Origin: Streptomyces noursei
GTDB taxonomy: Bacteria; Actinomycetota; Actinomycetes; Streptomycetales; Streptomycetaceae
Length of the DNA: 64,000 nucleotides
Direction of reading: 5' to 3'
Assembly (NCBI RefSeq): GCF_001646665.1
Contig: NZ_LWBU01000347.1
Span: 74,530 to 138,529 of the forward strand
Shown: positions 24,177 to 32,360 of the stretch, in pieces
Layout of the letters: each line of letters opens with the position of its first letter
Position numbering within the stretch: position 1 is the stretch's first letter
The notes under the pieces: model-generated
Database searches by the model: none
Seen by the model: only the letters and a program-made list of their open reading frames with translations
Told to the model about the DNA's origin: nothing
Program-made: the position numbers and the translations under genes

Positions 24177-25004
24177 CTAGCCGCGGGCGGGGCCCTTGGC
24201 GACCGGGCGGGCGGGGTCGGACGACCATTCGGACCAGGAACCCGCGTACAGCGCCGCCCGGATGCCCGCGATCTCCAGCGCCAGCACCTCGTGGGCGCCC
24301 GAGACACCGGAGCCGCAGTAGACGCCGACCTCCGGGGCGTCGCCCGCGCCCAGGGCCTTGAAGCGGGCCGACAGGATCTCGGCGGGCAGGAACCGGCCGT
24401 TCCCGTCGACGTTCTCCGTCGTCGGGGCCGAGGCCGCGCCCGGGATGTGGCCGCCCACGGGGTCGATCGGCTCCACCTCGCCCCGGTACCGCTCCCCCGC
24501 CCGCGCGTCCAGCAGCAGGCCAGTCCGGGCCAGCGCCGCCGCCCCGTCCGCGTCCAGCAGCGGCAGGGCACCCGGCTCGGGGGTGAAGTCGCCGGGCTCG
24601 GGCGCCGGCGCCTCGGTCGACAGCTCGCCCCGCCAGGCGGCCAGGCCGCCGTCCAGCACCTGCACCTCCGGGTGCCCCGCCCAGCGCAGCAGCCACCACG
24701 CGCGGGCGGCCGCCCAGCCCTGGCCGCCGTCGTACACCACGACCGGCGCGCCGGTACGGACGCCCGCGCGGCGCATGACGGCGCCGAACTCCGTCACGTC
24801 CGGCAGCGGGTGCCGGCCCCCGGCGCCGGGCCGGCCCGCCAGCTCGGTGTCCAGGTCGACGTAGACGGCTCCCGGGATGTGCCCCGCGTCGTACGCCGGC
24901 CTGCCGGGCGGACCGCCGAGCTGCCACCGGACGTCCAGGAGGACCGGAGGGCGCGCGCCGGTCAGCTCGTCGACGAGTTCTGCTGCCGAGATGATGGGGT
25001 TCAT
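24177..25004 (-). CDS. thiosulfate/3-mercaptopyruvate sulfurtransferase (tandem rhodanese)
   Basis: Two rhodanese domains in 275 residues. The first (about 5-130) is inactive-like, with VVVYDGGQGWAAARAW. The second carries the catalytic cysteine in CGSGVSGAHEVL (near 238), the CGSGV loop typical of mercaptopyruvate-type enzymes. It transfers sulfane sulfur to thiols or cyanide; the donor is not decided by sequence. Start is ATG at 25004 with GAGGATGG upstream. The 122-nt gap to convergent sepH is GC-rich and hairpin-prone. Confidence 0.88.
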   Translation of the reverse strand: MNPIISAAELVDELTGARPPVLLDVRWQLGGPPGRPAYDAGHIPGAVYVDLDTELAGRPGAGGRHPLPDVTEFGAVMRRAGVRTGAPVVVYDGGQGWAAARAWWLLRWAGHPEVQVLDGGLAAWRGELSTEAPAPEPGDFTPEPGALPLLDADGAAALARTGLLLDARAGERYRGEVEPIDPVGGHIPGAASAPTTENVDGNGRFLPAEILSARFKALGAGDAPEVGVYCGSGVSGAHEVLALEIAGIRAALYAGSWSEWSSDPARPVAKGPARG

Positions 25005-25339
25005 GACGCCATCCTCGCGCAAGGAGGGGCGTGCACGGGCGCACGGGCGCCGCCTGTACACCTGCGTGGGGATGGGCAACGATTTTTCGGGCATCCTCCT
25101 GCCGAATCGCGCCAACTCACGGCGCGGCCGGGACGCACCGCGCGGCCGACGGTGCGAGCATCTGACGGGGCGTACAGCCGGTGCCACGGCCGGTCCGACG
25201 AGCGGTGCCTCAGCGGCGCCGCGGCCGGTGGTGCCGCTGCCGCCGCAGCCGGTGGCGACACCGTGCCGGTGAGGCGCGGCGGCACGGCGCACGCCCGGTC
25301 CCCGCACGGCCACGACGATGGTCCGAGGAGAGAGTGACG
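25005..25339. other. divergent intergenic region sulfurtransferase / VOC gene
   Basis: 335 nt with no supported gene. A short A/T run (GATTTTTCG near 25080) lies in the middle. The right half is full of GCCG/CGGC repeats able to fold. Promoters for both genes must be here, but I cannot place them. Confidence 0.4.
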
Positions 25340-26113
25340 ATGACCGAGGCGACTCGGCACGAACCCGGTACACCCTGCTGGGTGAGCTTGATGGCGCATC
25401 GCCTTGACGCGACGCAGGAGTTCTACGGGGAGCTGTTCGGCTGGCAGTTCGAGCCGGGGCCGCAGCAGTTGGGCCCGTACGTCCGCGGGCTGCTCGACGG
25501 CCGGGAAGTGGCGGGGATCGGCCAGCTGCCGGCCGACCGGGACCTGCCGACCGCCTGGACGACGTACCTGGCGAGCAACGACGCGGGCGGGACCGCGGAG
25601 GCGGTCCGGTGCAGCGGCGGCACGGTCGCCGTCGGGCCGATCACGGCCGCCGACGCGGGGCGGCTGGTGATCTGCTCCGATCCCACCGGCGCCGTCTTCG
25701 GTGTCTGGCAGGCCGCCGCGCACCTCGGTACGGGCATCGTCGGCGTGCCCGGGACACCGGCCTGGAACGAGCTGCTGACCCAGGAGACGGAGTCGGTCGG
25801 CAAGTTCTACAAGACCGTGTTCGGGTACGAGCTCGACCCGGTCGTCTCGGCCGACCTGGACCTGGTGATGCTGAAGGTCGGCGACCGGCCCGTCGCCTCC
25901 CTGCACGGCGTCGGCGCCTCCCTGCCGCGCGACCGGGGCGCCCACTGGATGACCTGGTTCGAGGTGGCGGACACCGACGCCGCGGCGCGACGGGTGGCCG
26001 AGCTGGGGGGTCAGGTGCTCCAGCCGCCGCGCGACGACCCGGCCGGGCGGCTGGCGACCGTCGCCGACCCCGAGGGCACGGTCTTCACGATCGTGCGGTC
26101 GGCCGGTCGCTGA
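25340..26113 (+). CDS. VOC family protein, two glyoxalase-like domains
   Basis: 257 residues with two vicinal-oxygen-chelate repeats: residues 12-125 (CWVSLMAHRLDATQEFYGELFGW) and 135-255 (AWNELLTQETESVGKFYKTVFGY). The closest family I recall is the actinobacterial Cfp30B-like glyoxalase/hydroxylase group. The enzymatic activity is unknown. ATG at 25340 is chosen because GAGGAG lies 9 nt upstream; a GTG two codons earlier is too close. The 3' end overlaps the convergent tdk gene by 29 nt. Confidence 0.85.
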   Translation: MTEATRHEPGTPCWVSLMAHRLDATQEFYGELFGWQFEPGPQQLGPYVRGLLDGREVAGIGQLPADRDLPTAWTTYLASNDAGGTAEAVRCSGGTVAVGPITAADAGRLVICSDPTGAVFGVWQAAAHLGTGIVGVPGTPAWNELLTQETESVGKFYKTVFGYELDPVVSADLDLVMLKVGDRPVASLHGVGASLPRDRGAHWMTWFEVADTDAAARRVAELGGQVLQPPRDDPAGRLATVADPEGTVFTIVRSAGR

Positions 26114-26762
26114 GTTCCTCGGCCGGGACCGGCAGCACGTCCGGCGAGAGGGCGGCGGCACGTGCGGTGGCGGCCGTCATCCGGCGCCGGTGGTGGCGGC
26201 GGCAGAGCACCTCGTACCCGACCTCGTCACCGGCGTTGACGTCGCCCACGACGACCTGCGCGCCCTCGACGACCATCTCGCCGCCGACGGTGCGCGCGTT
26301 GTGGGTGGCGCGGGCGCCGCACCAGCACAGGGCCTCGACCTGCAGCACCTCGACCCGGTCGGCGAGTTCGACGAGGCGCTGCGAGCCGGGGAAGAGCTTG
26401 GAGCGGAAGTCGGTGGTGATGCCGAAGGCGAAGACGTCCAGTTCCAGGTCGTCGACGACCCGGGCGAGCTGGTCGATCTGCTCGGGCGCGAGGAACTGGG
26501 CCTCGTCGGCGATCACGTAGTCGCAGCGGCCGCCCTTGGAGAGGTGCCCGACCAGGTAGGCGTAGAAGTCGAAGCCCTCGGCGGCCTCGACGGCGTCGGT
26601 GACGAGACCGAGCCGGGAGGAGAGCTTCCCTTCGCCCGCCCGGTCGTCCCGGGTGAAGATCATGCCCTGGAGGCCGCGCGCCGAGCGGTTGTGCTCGATC
26701 TGCAGAGCGAGGGTGCTCTTTCCGCAGTCCATGGTTCCGGAGAAGAACACCAGCTCGGGCAT
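26085..26762 (-). CDS. tdk: thymidine kinase
   Basis: Phosphorylates thymidine with ATP in the salvage pathway. The P-loop is SGTMDCGKSTLA, the acidic pair is in IADEAQFL, and the lasso/zinc region has CWCGARATHNAR and a second pair in LCRRHH. At 225 residues it is longer than usual because of an extra C-terminal tail (TAATARAAALSPDVLPV). ATG at 26762 gives the conserved start MPELVFFSG. It is convergent with, and overlaps, the VOC gene; the phosphodiesterase gene lies 64 nt upstream on the same strand. Confidence 0.94.
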   Translation of the reverse strand: MPELVFFSGTMDCGKSTLALQIEHNRSARGLQGMIFTRDDRAGEGKLSSRLGLVTDAVEAAEGFDFYAYLVGHLSKGGRCDYVIADEAQFLAPEQIDQLARVVDDLELDVFAFGITTDFRSKLFPGSQRLVELADRVEVLQVEALCWCGARATHNARTVGGEMVVEGAQVVVGDVNAGDEVGYEVLCRRHHRRRMTAATARAAALSPDVLPVPAEELSDRPTARS

Positions 26763-26826
26763 GGGGAAGTGACGACCTTTCGGGGCAGGGTCGGGGGCGG
26801 CGCGGCGGGACGGCGGGGAGGGCGGG

Positions 26827-28032
26827 TCAGGAACGTACTTCGAGGAGCGGGACGAGCTGCTCCACGGGTGTCATCGAGCCGTGCACACCCACCATGGCGG
26901 ACTCGTTCGGCTCGTTGACGGAGGCCGTGATGATGACGTCGTCGTGGGCGGCCGCGATGACGTCGCCGATCCTGCCGTGGACGCGCTCGTCGATCGTGGG
27001 ACCGAACCAGCCTGCCTCGATCGCCTCGTCGCGGCTCGCCACCCAGAACTGCTCGCCGAGCACCTCGCGCCAGCAGGCCAGTACGTCGGAGGCGGCGCCC
27101 GGCACCGCGTAGACGTGGCGGGCCCGGCCCTCGCCCCCGAGCAGGGCGACGCCGGCGCGCAGTTCCCAGTCCTCGTCGAAGTCGATGCGGGACTGCTCGT
27201 CGAACGGGATGTCGATCATGCCGTGGTCCGCGGTGACGTACAGCGCGGCGCGGGGCGGAAGCTGCTCGGCGAGGCGCTGGACGAGCCGGTCGACGCACAT
27301 CAGCTGGCCGCGCCAGGCGTCGGAGTCGACGCCGAAGCGGTGGCCGCTGCCGTCGACCTCGCTGTAGTAGGTGTAGACGAGCGAGCGGTCCCCGGCGGCC
27401 AGTTGCCCGGCGGCCAGGTCCATCCGCTCCTCGCCGGTGAGCCGGCCGTGAAACGTTCCGCCACTGAGCGCGACCTTGGTCAGGGGGGTGTCCCGAAAGG
27501 TCGGGGACGAGACCTGCGCGGTGTGGACGCCGACGGTGTCGGCGATCTGGAAGACGGTCGGGTAGGGCTGCCAGGCGTGCGGCGGTGTCCACGGCTTCCA
27601 GCGCAGCTGGTTCATCAGCTCGCCGATCGCGGGGTCGCGCACGGTGTAGCCGGGCAGGCCGTGCTCGCCGGGCGGGCGTCCGGTGCCGACCGAGGCGAGG
27701 GAGGTCGCGGTGGTCGCCGGGAAGCCTGCGGTGATGGGCCGTCCCGTGCCGCCCCGGGAGCTGCCGAGGAGGGACGCCAGGAACGGCGCCTCGCCGGGGT
27801 GGGCCTTGATCTGCTCCCAGCCGAGGCCGTCGATCAGGAACACGCAGTTGCGGTCGGCGGGCGTCAGCTCGGCGATGCGGTGCTCGAAACCGGGCACCTC
27901 CAGGCCGGCGGCGATGGTCGGCAGGAGGTCGGCGAGGGAGCCGGTGCCGTACTCGGGCACCGGGGCGGTGTCGAGGGAGAGCGGTACCGGTTCGTCGGGC
28001 CAGGCGGACGCCATGTGTGCGGGCTGGGCCAT
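26827..28032 (-). CDS. alkaline-phosphatase superfamily phosphodiesterase / nucleotide pyrophosphatase
   Basis: Two-metal phosphohydrolase of 401 residues, without a signal peptide, so cytosolic. Metal and nucleophile elements are visible: the first Asp in NCVFLIDGLGWEQI, the Thr nucleophile in AGFPATTATSLASVGTG, YYSEVDGSGHRFG, and TADHGMIDI, with VGVHGSM near the C-terminus. The substrate is unknown; homologues split nucleotide pyrophosphates or phosphodiesters. The ATG overlaps the DUF5998 stop by one base, so the pair is translationally coupled. Confidence 0.87.
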   Translation of the reverse strand: MAQPAHMASAWPDEPVPLSLDTAPVPEYGTGSLADLLPTIAAGLEVPGFEHRIAELTPADRNCVFLIDGLGWEQIKAHPGEAPFLASLLGSSRGGTGRPITAGFPATTATSLASVGTGRPPGEHGLPGYTVRDPAIGELMNQLRWKPWTPPHAWQPYPTVFQIADTVGVHTAQVSSPTFRDTPLTKVALSGGTFHGRLTGEERMDLAAGQLAAGDRSLVYTYYSEVDGSGHRFGVDSDAWRGQLMCVDRLVQRLAEQLPPRAALYVTADHGMIDIPFDEQSRIDFDEDWELRAGVALLGGEGRARHVYAVPGAASDVLACWREVLGEQFWVASRDEAIEAGWFGPTIDERVHGRIGDVIAAAHDDVIITASVNEPNESAMVGVHGSMTPVEQLVPLLEVRS

Positions 28033-28616
28033 CAGCGGGTGGCCGCGGTGGCTTCGGACAGGGCCTGCGCGAAGGCGAGGGCCTGGCGGACCGTCTCCGG
28101 GCCGTCACCGGCCTCGCTGACGCGCAGGCTCAGGTCGTCGGCGGTCGAGCTGCCGGTGTAGCCGTGGTCGGCGTCGCAGTTCGGGTCGCCGCAGGCGGCG
28201 GGCTCCAGGTCGATCCGGGAGACGGCGCCCCAGCCGATCGTGAGGACGACCTCGCGCGGCAGGGTGCCGGGCGTGTACGACTCCGGGTTGGCGACGACGC
28301 GGCTGAGCACGACGGACGAGATCCGGCCGAGCTTCACCGACTCGGTGGAGGTGGTGGCGTACGGCGTCGGGGAGCTGGTGTCGGCGTTCTGCTCGTCGGT
28401 GTGGCTGACGATGAAGCGCGTGTTCGTCAGGACGAGGACCGTGACGTGCCGGCGCACCTCGTTGGCGTCGAAGGTGGTCTCCTGGTGGACCAGGTACGAC
28501 GCGATCGGCTCCCCGCCGACGGCGGCCTCGACCGCCTCGGCCACGAGGGCCGGGTAGTAGCCGCTGCGCTCGATCGCCGCGCGCAGCCCCTGGGTGGTCG
28601 TACCGGTCTTCGCCAT
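28032..28616 (-). CDS. DUF5998 family protein
   Basis: Soluble actinobacterial protein of 194 residues. It starts MAKTGTTTQGLRAAIERSGYYP and contains LVHQETTFDANEVRRHVTVLVLTNTRFIV-type beta strands that recall PH-like folds. A small Cys/Asp motif CGDPNCDADHG could bind a metal. The function is unknown. ATG at 28616 has GGATGGAGCCC upstream. It is first in a two-gene operon with the phosphodiesterase. Confidence 0.85.
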   Translation of the reverse strand: MAKTGTTTQGLRAAIERSGYYPALVAEAVEAAVGGEPIASYLVHQETTFDANEVRRHVTVLVLTNTRFIVSHTDEQNADTSSPTPYATTSTESVKLGRISSVVLSRVVANPESYTPGTLPREVVLTIGWGAVSRIDLEPAACGDPNCDADHGYTGSSTADDLSLRVSEAGDGPETVRQALAFAQALSEATAATR

Positions 28617-28734
28617 GGGCTCCATCCTACGGGGGCGCGGTGACTGCACGGCACGCTCGGGAGCCGGGTCGCCGCCGGGGCGGTACCGACCGCGGGCGGG
28701 CCGGGGGCGGGTCGGTACCGGACCGCGGGCGCCG

Positions 28735-28802
28735 GGAGGGGGCGGGGGGCCGGGGCCGGGGCGGCCGGGCCCCGGGCGGCCGGGGGCCGGGGCGGCCGGG
28801 GG
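28735..28802. repeat. low-complexity G-rich tract
   Basis: Repeated GGCCGGGG/GGGGCCGGG units with almost no A or T. Runs of 4-6 G on the plus strand could form quadruplex structure. It lies between the DUF5998 and acyltransferase genes. Confidence 0.7.
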
Positions 28803-28820
28803 CCGGGCGGTTCCGCCCGG
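28803..28820 (-). terminator. hairpin after the acyltransferase gene
   Basis: CCGGGCGG and CCGCCCGG form an 18-nt near-perfect palindrome directly after the stop codon. Confidence 0.55.
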
Positions 28821-28821
28821 G

Positions 28822-31689
28822 TCAGTAGCTCGGGAGCCTGCGCGGGCCGAGGTCCGTCCATGCGGGGGCGGGTGCGAGCCGGACGGTGGCACCCAGGACG
28901 GAGAGCCCCCGCGGGGCGACGACCACCGGTTCCAGGCCGACGGCGACGATCTCCGGGTGGTCGTCGACCAGGCGTGACACCCGGAGCAGCAGCTCCTCCA
29001 GGGCGGCGGTGTCGACGGGCGCGGAGCCGCGCCAGCCGAAGAGGAGCGGGGCGGTGCGGATGGAACGGATCTGTTCCGCGACGTCCCGGTCGGTGGCGGG
29101 GACCAGGCGGTGGGCGGTGTCGCCCAGCAGTTCGGACGGCGCGCCCGCCAGCCCGAAGGACAGGACGGCGCCGACCCCGGGGTCGATGGCGGCCCGTACG
29201 ACGGTGTCGACGCCGCGCGGGACCATGGCCTGGACGACCGGCTGGAGCTCCTCGGGCTTGCCGAGGGTCTCGGTCAGCTCGGCGTACGCGGTGCGCAACT
29301 GCTCCTCGCCGGCCAGGTCCAGGCGTACGCCGCCCAGGTCGGGCCGGTGGCGCAGGTGCGGGGCGGTGGTCTTGAGCGCGACGGGGTAGCCCAGGCCGGC
29401 GGCGGCGCGGACGGCCTCGTCCGGGGTGGGCGCGGGCAGCGTGGGGCGTACGGCGATGCCGTAGCGCCCGAGCAGTTCGCGGGCGTCCTCGGGGGCGAGG
29501 GTGACGCCCCGTTCGTCGGCGCCTCGCGCGAGCGCCCGCTCGATCTGGGCGGCGGCCCCGGTCTCGTCGATGCCCTCGTACTCCGGGACGCGCCCGGGGT
29601 CGGCGATCTGGCGCCGCCACTGCCCGTACCGGACGGCCTCGGCCAGCGCGCGGACGGCCCGCTCGGCGGCGGGGTACGCCGGGATGCGGTACCCGCCCTC
29701 GGGGGCGCCTGGCCCCGGCGCCCCGGCGCCGTCGGCGGCGGGGGTGGGCACAGGGGCGGGCGCGGAGGAGGGGGACTCGGGGCGCGGTGCTTCCGGGGCG
29801 GCCCCCGGCGTCGGCGGGGCCGTGCTGGTGGCGGCGGCCAGGGCGTCGGCGAGGGCGCCCATCTCCACGTGGACGACGAGCACCGGCTTGGCCGGCGCCT
29901 CCGCGGTGGCCGCCCGCAGCGCCTCCGCCAGGTCCTCGCCGTCACCGGGCTCGGTGACGCCGTTCTCCCCCACCCACGGGATGGCGGTCACCACGACCGC
30001 GTCGCACGCATCGTCCCGGAGCGCTTCGGCGAGGGCCGTGCGGAAGTCGTGCGGTGTGGCCGCCGTCGTCAGGTCGCGCGGGCGCCGGGGGCGGAGCCCC
30101 TCGGTCAGGCAGGCGTCGTAGGTCAGCAGGCCGAGCGACTCCGAGTTGCCGAGGATCGCCACGCGGGGGCCCGCCGGGAGCGGCTGGCCGGCCAGGAGGA
30201 GGCCGGCGTCGACGAGCTCGGTGACCGTGTCGACGCGGATCACGCCCGCCTGGCGGAGCAGGGCGGAGACGGTGGTGTGGGGGATGCGGGTGACCGGCAC
30301 GGCGTGGCCGGGGGGTGCGCTGCCGCTGTGCCGGGCGCCCTTGACCACGACGACCGGCTTCACGGCCGCCGTGCGCCGGGCGAGCCTGGTGAACTTGCGG
30401 GGGTTGCCGATCGACTCCAGGTAGAGCAGGACGACGTCGGTGTCGGGGTCGTCGTACCAGTACTGGAGGATGTCGTTGCCCGACACGTCCGCGCGGTTGC
30501 CGGCCGAGACGAAGGACGACAGGCCGGCGCCGCGCCGGTGGAGCCCGGACAGCAGGGCGATGCCGATGGCGCCGGACTGGGTGAACAGCCCCGTCCGCCC
30601 CGGGACGGGAGGGTGCGGGGCGAGCGAGGCGTTGAGCCGCACGCCCGGGGCGGTGTTGATGATGCCGAACGCGTTGGGGCCGATGATGCGCATGCCGTAC
30701 GAGCGTGCCTGGCGCACCAGTTCCCGCTGGCGGGCCCGGCCTTCGGCGCCCTGTTCGGCGTAACCGGCGCTCAGCACGACCAGGCCCTGCACGTCGTGCT
30801 CGCCGCAGTCGGCGACGACCTCCGGGACGCGCTCCGCCGGCACGGCGACGACCGCGAGGTCGACGGGCTCGCCGATGTCGGCGACGGAGCGGAAGGCGGG
30901 CACCCCGTCCAGCGAGGTGGTCGCGTCGGGCAGAGCGCGGTTCACGGCGTACGTACGGCCCGTGTACCCGGCGTCGAGGAGGTTGCGCAGGACCGTGCGG
31001 CCCACTCCTCCCGGGGTACGGCCCGCCCCGATGACCGCCACCGAGCCGGGGGCGAGGAGCCGCTGCACGGACCGGGCCTCGGCGCGCTGTTCACGGGCGC
31101 GCTGGACGGCGAGGGACCGGTCGGTGGGCTCCAGGTCGAGGTGGAGGCGCACGGCGCCGTCCTCGAAGCTGCGCTTCTGGGTGTAGCCGGCGTCGGTGAA
31201 CACCTTGATCATCTTGTTGTTGGCGGGCAGCACCTCGGCGGCGAACCGCCGGATGCCCCGCTCGCGCGCGACCGCGGCGATGTGTTCGAGCAGCGCGGAG
31301 GCGACACCCCGGCCCTGGTGGGCGTCCTGGACGAGGAAGGCCACCTCCGCCTCGTCGGCCGGGGCGCTCGCGGGCATGCCCTGGGCGTTGATCCGGTCGT
31401 ACCGGACGGTGGCGATGAACTCGCCGCCGACGGTGGCCGCCAGGCCCACCCGGTCCACGTAGTCGTGGTGCGTGAAGCGGTGCACGTCCTTGGCGGAGAG
31501 CCGGGGGTAGGGTGCGAAGAACCGGTAGTACTTCGACTCGTCCGAGACCTGCTCGTAGAAGCTGACCAGGCGCTCGGCGTCATCCGTGGTGATCGGCCTG
31601 ATCCGCGCGGTGCCGCCGTCCCGCAGCACGACGTCGGCCTCCCAGTGGTCGGGGTACACGTGTTCCGGCTGATCCGACGGGGTCCGCAT
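28822..31689 (-). CDS. protein acyltransferase: GNAT domain fused to NDP-forming acyl-CoA synthetase
   Basis: 955 residues. The N-terminal GNAT domain (about 15-195) has the acetyl-CoA loop QDAHQGRGVASALLE. Then come a CoA-binding Rossmann domain (SVAVIGAGRTPGGVG), succinyl-CoA-ligase-like domains (GPNAFGIINTAPGV, FTQSGAIGIALL) and a C-terminal ATP-grasp part (LGRYGIAVRPTLPAPT, VALKTTAPHLRH). This GNAT-first order is that of Streptomyces lividans Pat, which acetylates acetyl-CoA synthetase. A Pro/Ala-rich insert splits the ligase part. ATG at 31689 has TACCCT 7 nt upstream and no ribosome site, so it may be leaderless. The protein target is inferred. Confidence 0.88.
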   Translation of the reverse strand: MRTPSDQPEHVYPDHWEADVVLRDGGTARIRPITTDDAERLVSFYEQVSDESKYYRFFAPYPRLSAKDVHRFTHHDYVDRVGLAATVGGEFIATVRYDRINAQGMPASAPADEAEVAFLVQDAHQGRGVASALLEHIAAVARERGIRRFAAEVLPANNKMIKVFTDAGYTQKRSFEDGAVRLHLDLEPTDRSLAVQRAREQRAEARSVQRLLAPGSVAVIGAGRTPGGVGRTVLRNLLDAGYTGRTYAVNRALPDATTSLDGVPAFRSVADIGEPVDLAVVAVPAERVPEVVADCGEHDVQGLVVLSAGYAEQGAEGRARQRELVRQARSYGMRIIGPNAFGIINTAPGVRLNASLAPHPPVPGRTGLFTQSGAIGIALLSGLHRRGAGLSSFVSAGNRADVSGNDILQYWYDDPDTDVVLLYLESIGNPRKFTRLARRTAAVKPVVVVKGARHSGSAPPGHAVPVTRIPHTTVSALLRQAGVIRVDTVTELVDAGLLLAGQPLPAGPRVAILGNSESLGLLTYDACLTEGLRPRRPRDLTTAATPHDFRTALAEALRDDACDAVVVTAIPWVGENGVTEPGDGEDLAEALRAATAEAPAKPVLVVHVEMGALADALAAATSTAPPTPGAAPEAPRPESPSSAPAPVPTPAADGAGAPGPGAPEGGYRIPAYPAAERAVRALAEAVRYGQWRRQIADPGRVPEYEGIDETGAAAQIERALARGADERGVTLAPEDARELLGRYGIAVRPTLPAPTPDEAVRAAAGLGYPVALKTTAPHLRHRPDLGGVRLDLAGEEQLRTAYAELTETLGKPEELQPVVQAMVPRGVDTVVRAAIDPGVGAVLSFGLAGAPSELLGDTAHRLVPATDRDVAEQIRSIRTAPLLFGWRGSAPVDTAALEELLLRVSRLVDDHPEIVAVGLEPVVVAPRGLSVLGATVRLAPAPAWTDLGPRRLPSY

Positions 31690-31696
31690 GGGCCCC

Positions 31697-31702
31697 AGGG
31701 TA
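31697..31702 (-). promoter_or_regulatory. candidate leaderless -10 of the acyltransferase gene
   Basis: TACCCT ends 7 nt before the ATG at 31689; no Shine-Dalgarno sequence lies between. Confidence 0.35.
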
Positions 31703-31827
31703 CGGTGCGGGCCGCCGGTCGCGGAGGTGCTGTGGACAACGCGGGACGGGGCCGTCCGACCGGCCGCGACGGGTCCCGGGAAGGCCGGTTCGAGCACCCT
31801 GTGGGACATGAGAGACTGGGTTCGACA

Positions 31828-31843
31828 ACTGGTCTAGACAACC
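31828..31843. promoter_or_regulatory. DasR-responsive element (dre) upstream of ptsH
   Basis: ACTGGTCTAGACAACC keeps the TGGTCTAGAC core of the DasR operator (palindrome ACTGGTCTAGACCAGT); the right arm is degenerate. It sits 24 nt before the ptsH start. DasR, a GntR-family repressor relieved by GlcN-6-P, is known to control PTS genes in Streptomyces. Confidence 0.85.
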
Positions 31844-31866
31844 TCTGAGACTCGAAGGGCAACACC

Positions 31867-32148
31867 ATGGCTGAGCGCCGCGTCAACGTCGGCTGGGCCG
31901 AGGGCCTGCACGCCCGCCCCGCCTCCATCTTCGTCCGCGCCGCCACGGCCACCGGCGTCCCCGTGACGATCGCCAAGGCCGACGGCAACCCGGTCAACGC
32001 CGCGTCGATGCTCGCGGTGCTGGGCCTGGGCGCGCAGGGCGGCGAGGAGATCGTGCTCGCGTCGGACGCGGAGGGCGCGGACGCCGCCCTGGACCGTCTG
32101 GCGAAGCTGGTCGCCGAGGGGCTCGAGGAGCTTCCCGAGACCGTCTGA
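31867..32148 (+). CDS. ptsH: HPr phosphocarrier protein of the PTS
   Basis: Histidine phosphocarrier, 93 residues, passing phosphate from enzyme I to sugar-specific EIIA proteins. The active-site His15 is in GLHARPAS. The serine at position 47 (NAASMLAVLGLG) matches the regulatory serine of Firmicutes HPr, though no HPr kinase gene is seen here. ATG at 31867 is preceded by GAAGG about 8 nt upstream. A DasR operator sits in the promoter region and a T-tailed terminator follows, so it is monocistronic. Confidence 0.96.
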   Translation: MAERRVNVGWAEGLHARPASIFVRAATATGVPVTIAKADGNPVNAASMLAVLGLGAQGGEEIVLASDAEGADAALDRLAKLVAEGLEELPETV

Positions 32149-32198
32149 CCTCAGGGTCGCCCCACCCCCGCGTCGGCGCCGCGTCGCCGCATCGCTTC

Positions 32199-32248
32199 AC
32201 GGCGGAGCCGTACCCCCGGGAATCCGGGCGGTGCGGCTCCGCCGTTTT
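32199..32248 (+). terminator. rho-independent terminator of ptsH
   Basis: ACGGCGGAGCCG pairs perfectly with CGGCTCCGCCGT and is followed by TTT; one of the few in the window with a real T tract. The next 110 nt (to 32360) are relatively A/T-rich and hold no gene. Confidence 0.88.
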
Positions 32249-32360
32249 CATTGCCCTCGGCGCCCGGACGGTTTCCCCCCGGAACGCAATTCGAGCGCCG
32301 CTTTCGGGCAGGGGGAATTACGGCAGGGAAATTGCCCCTTCTTTGTATACGGTGCCGCTG

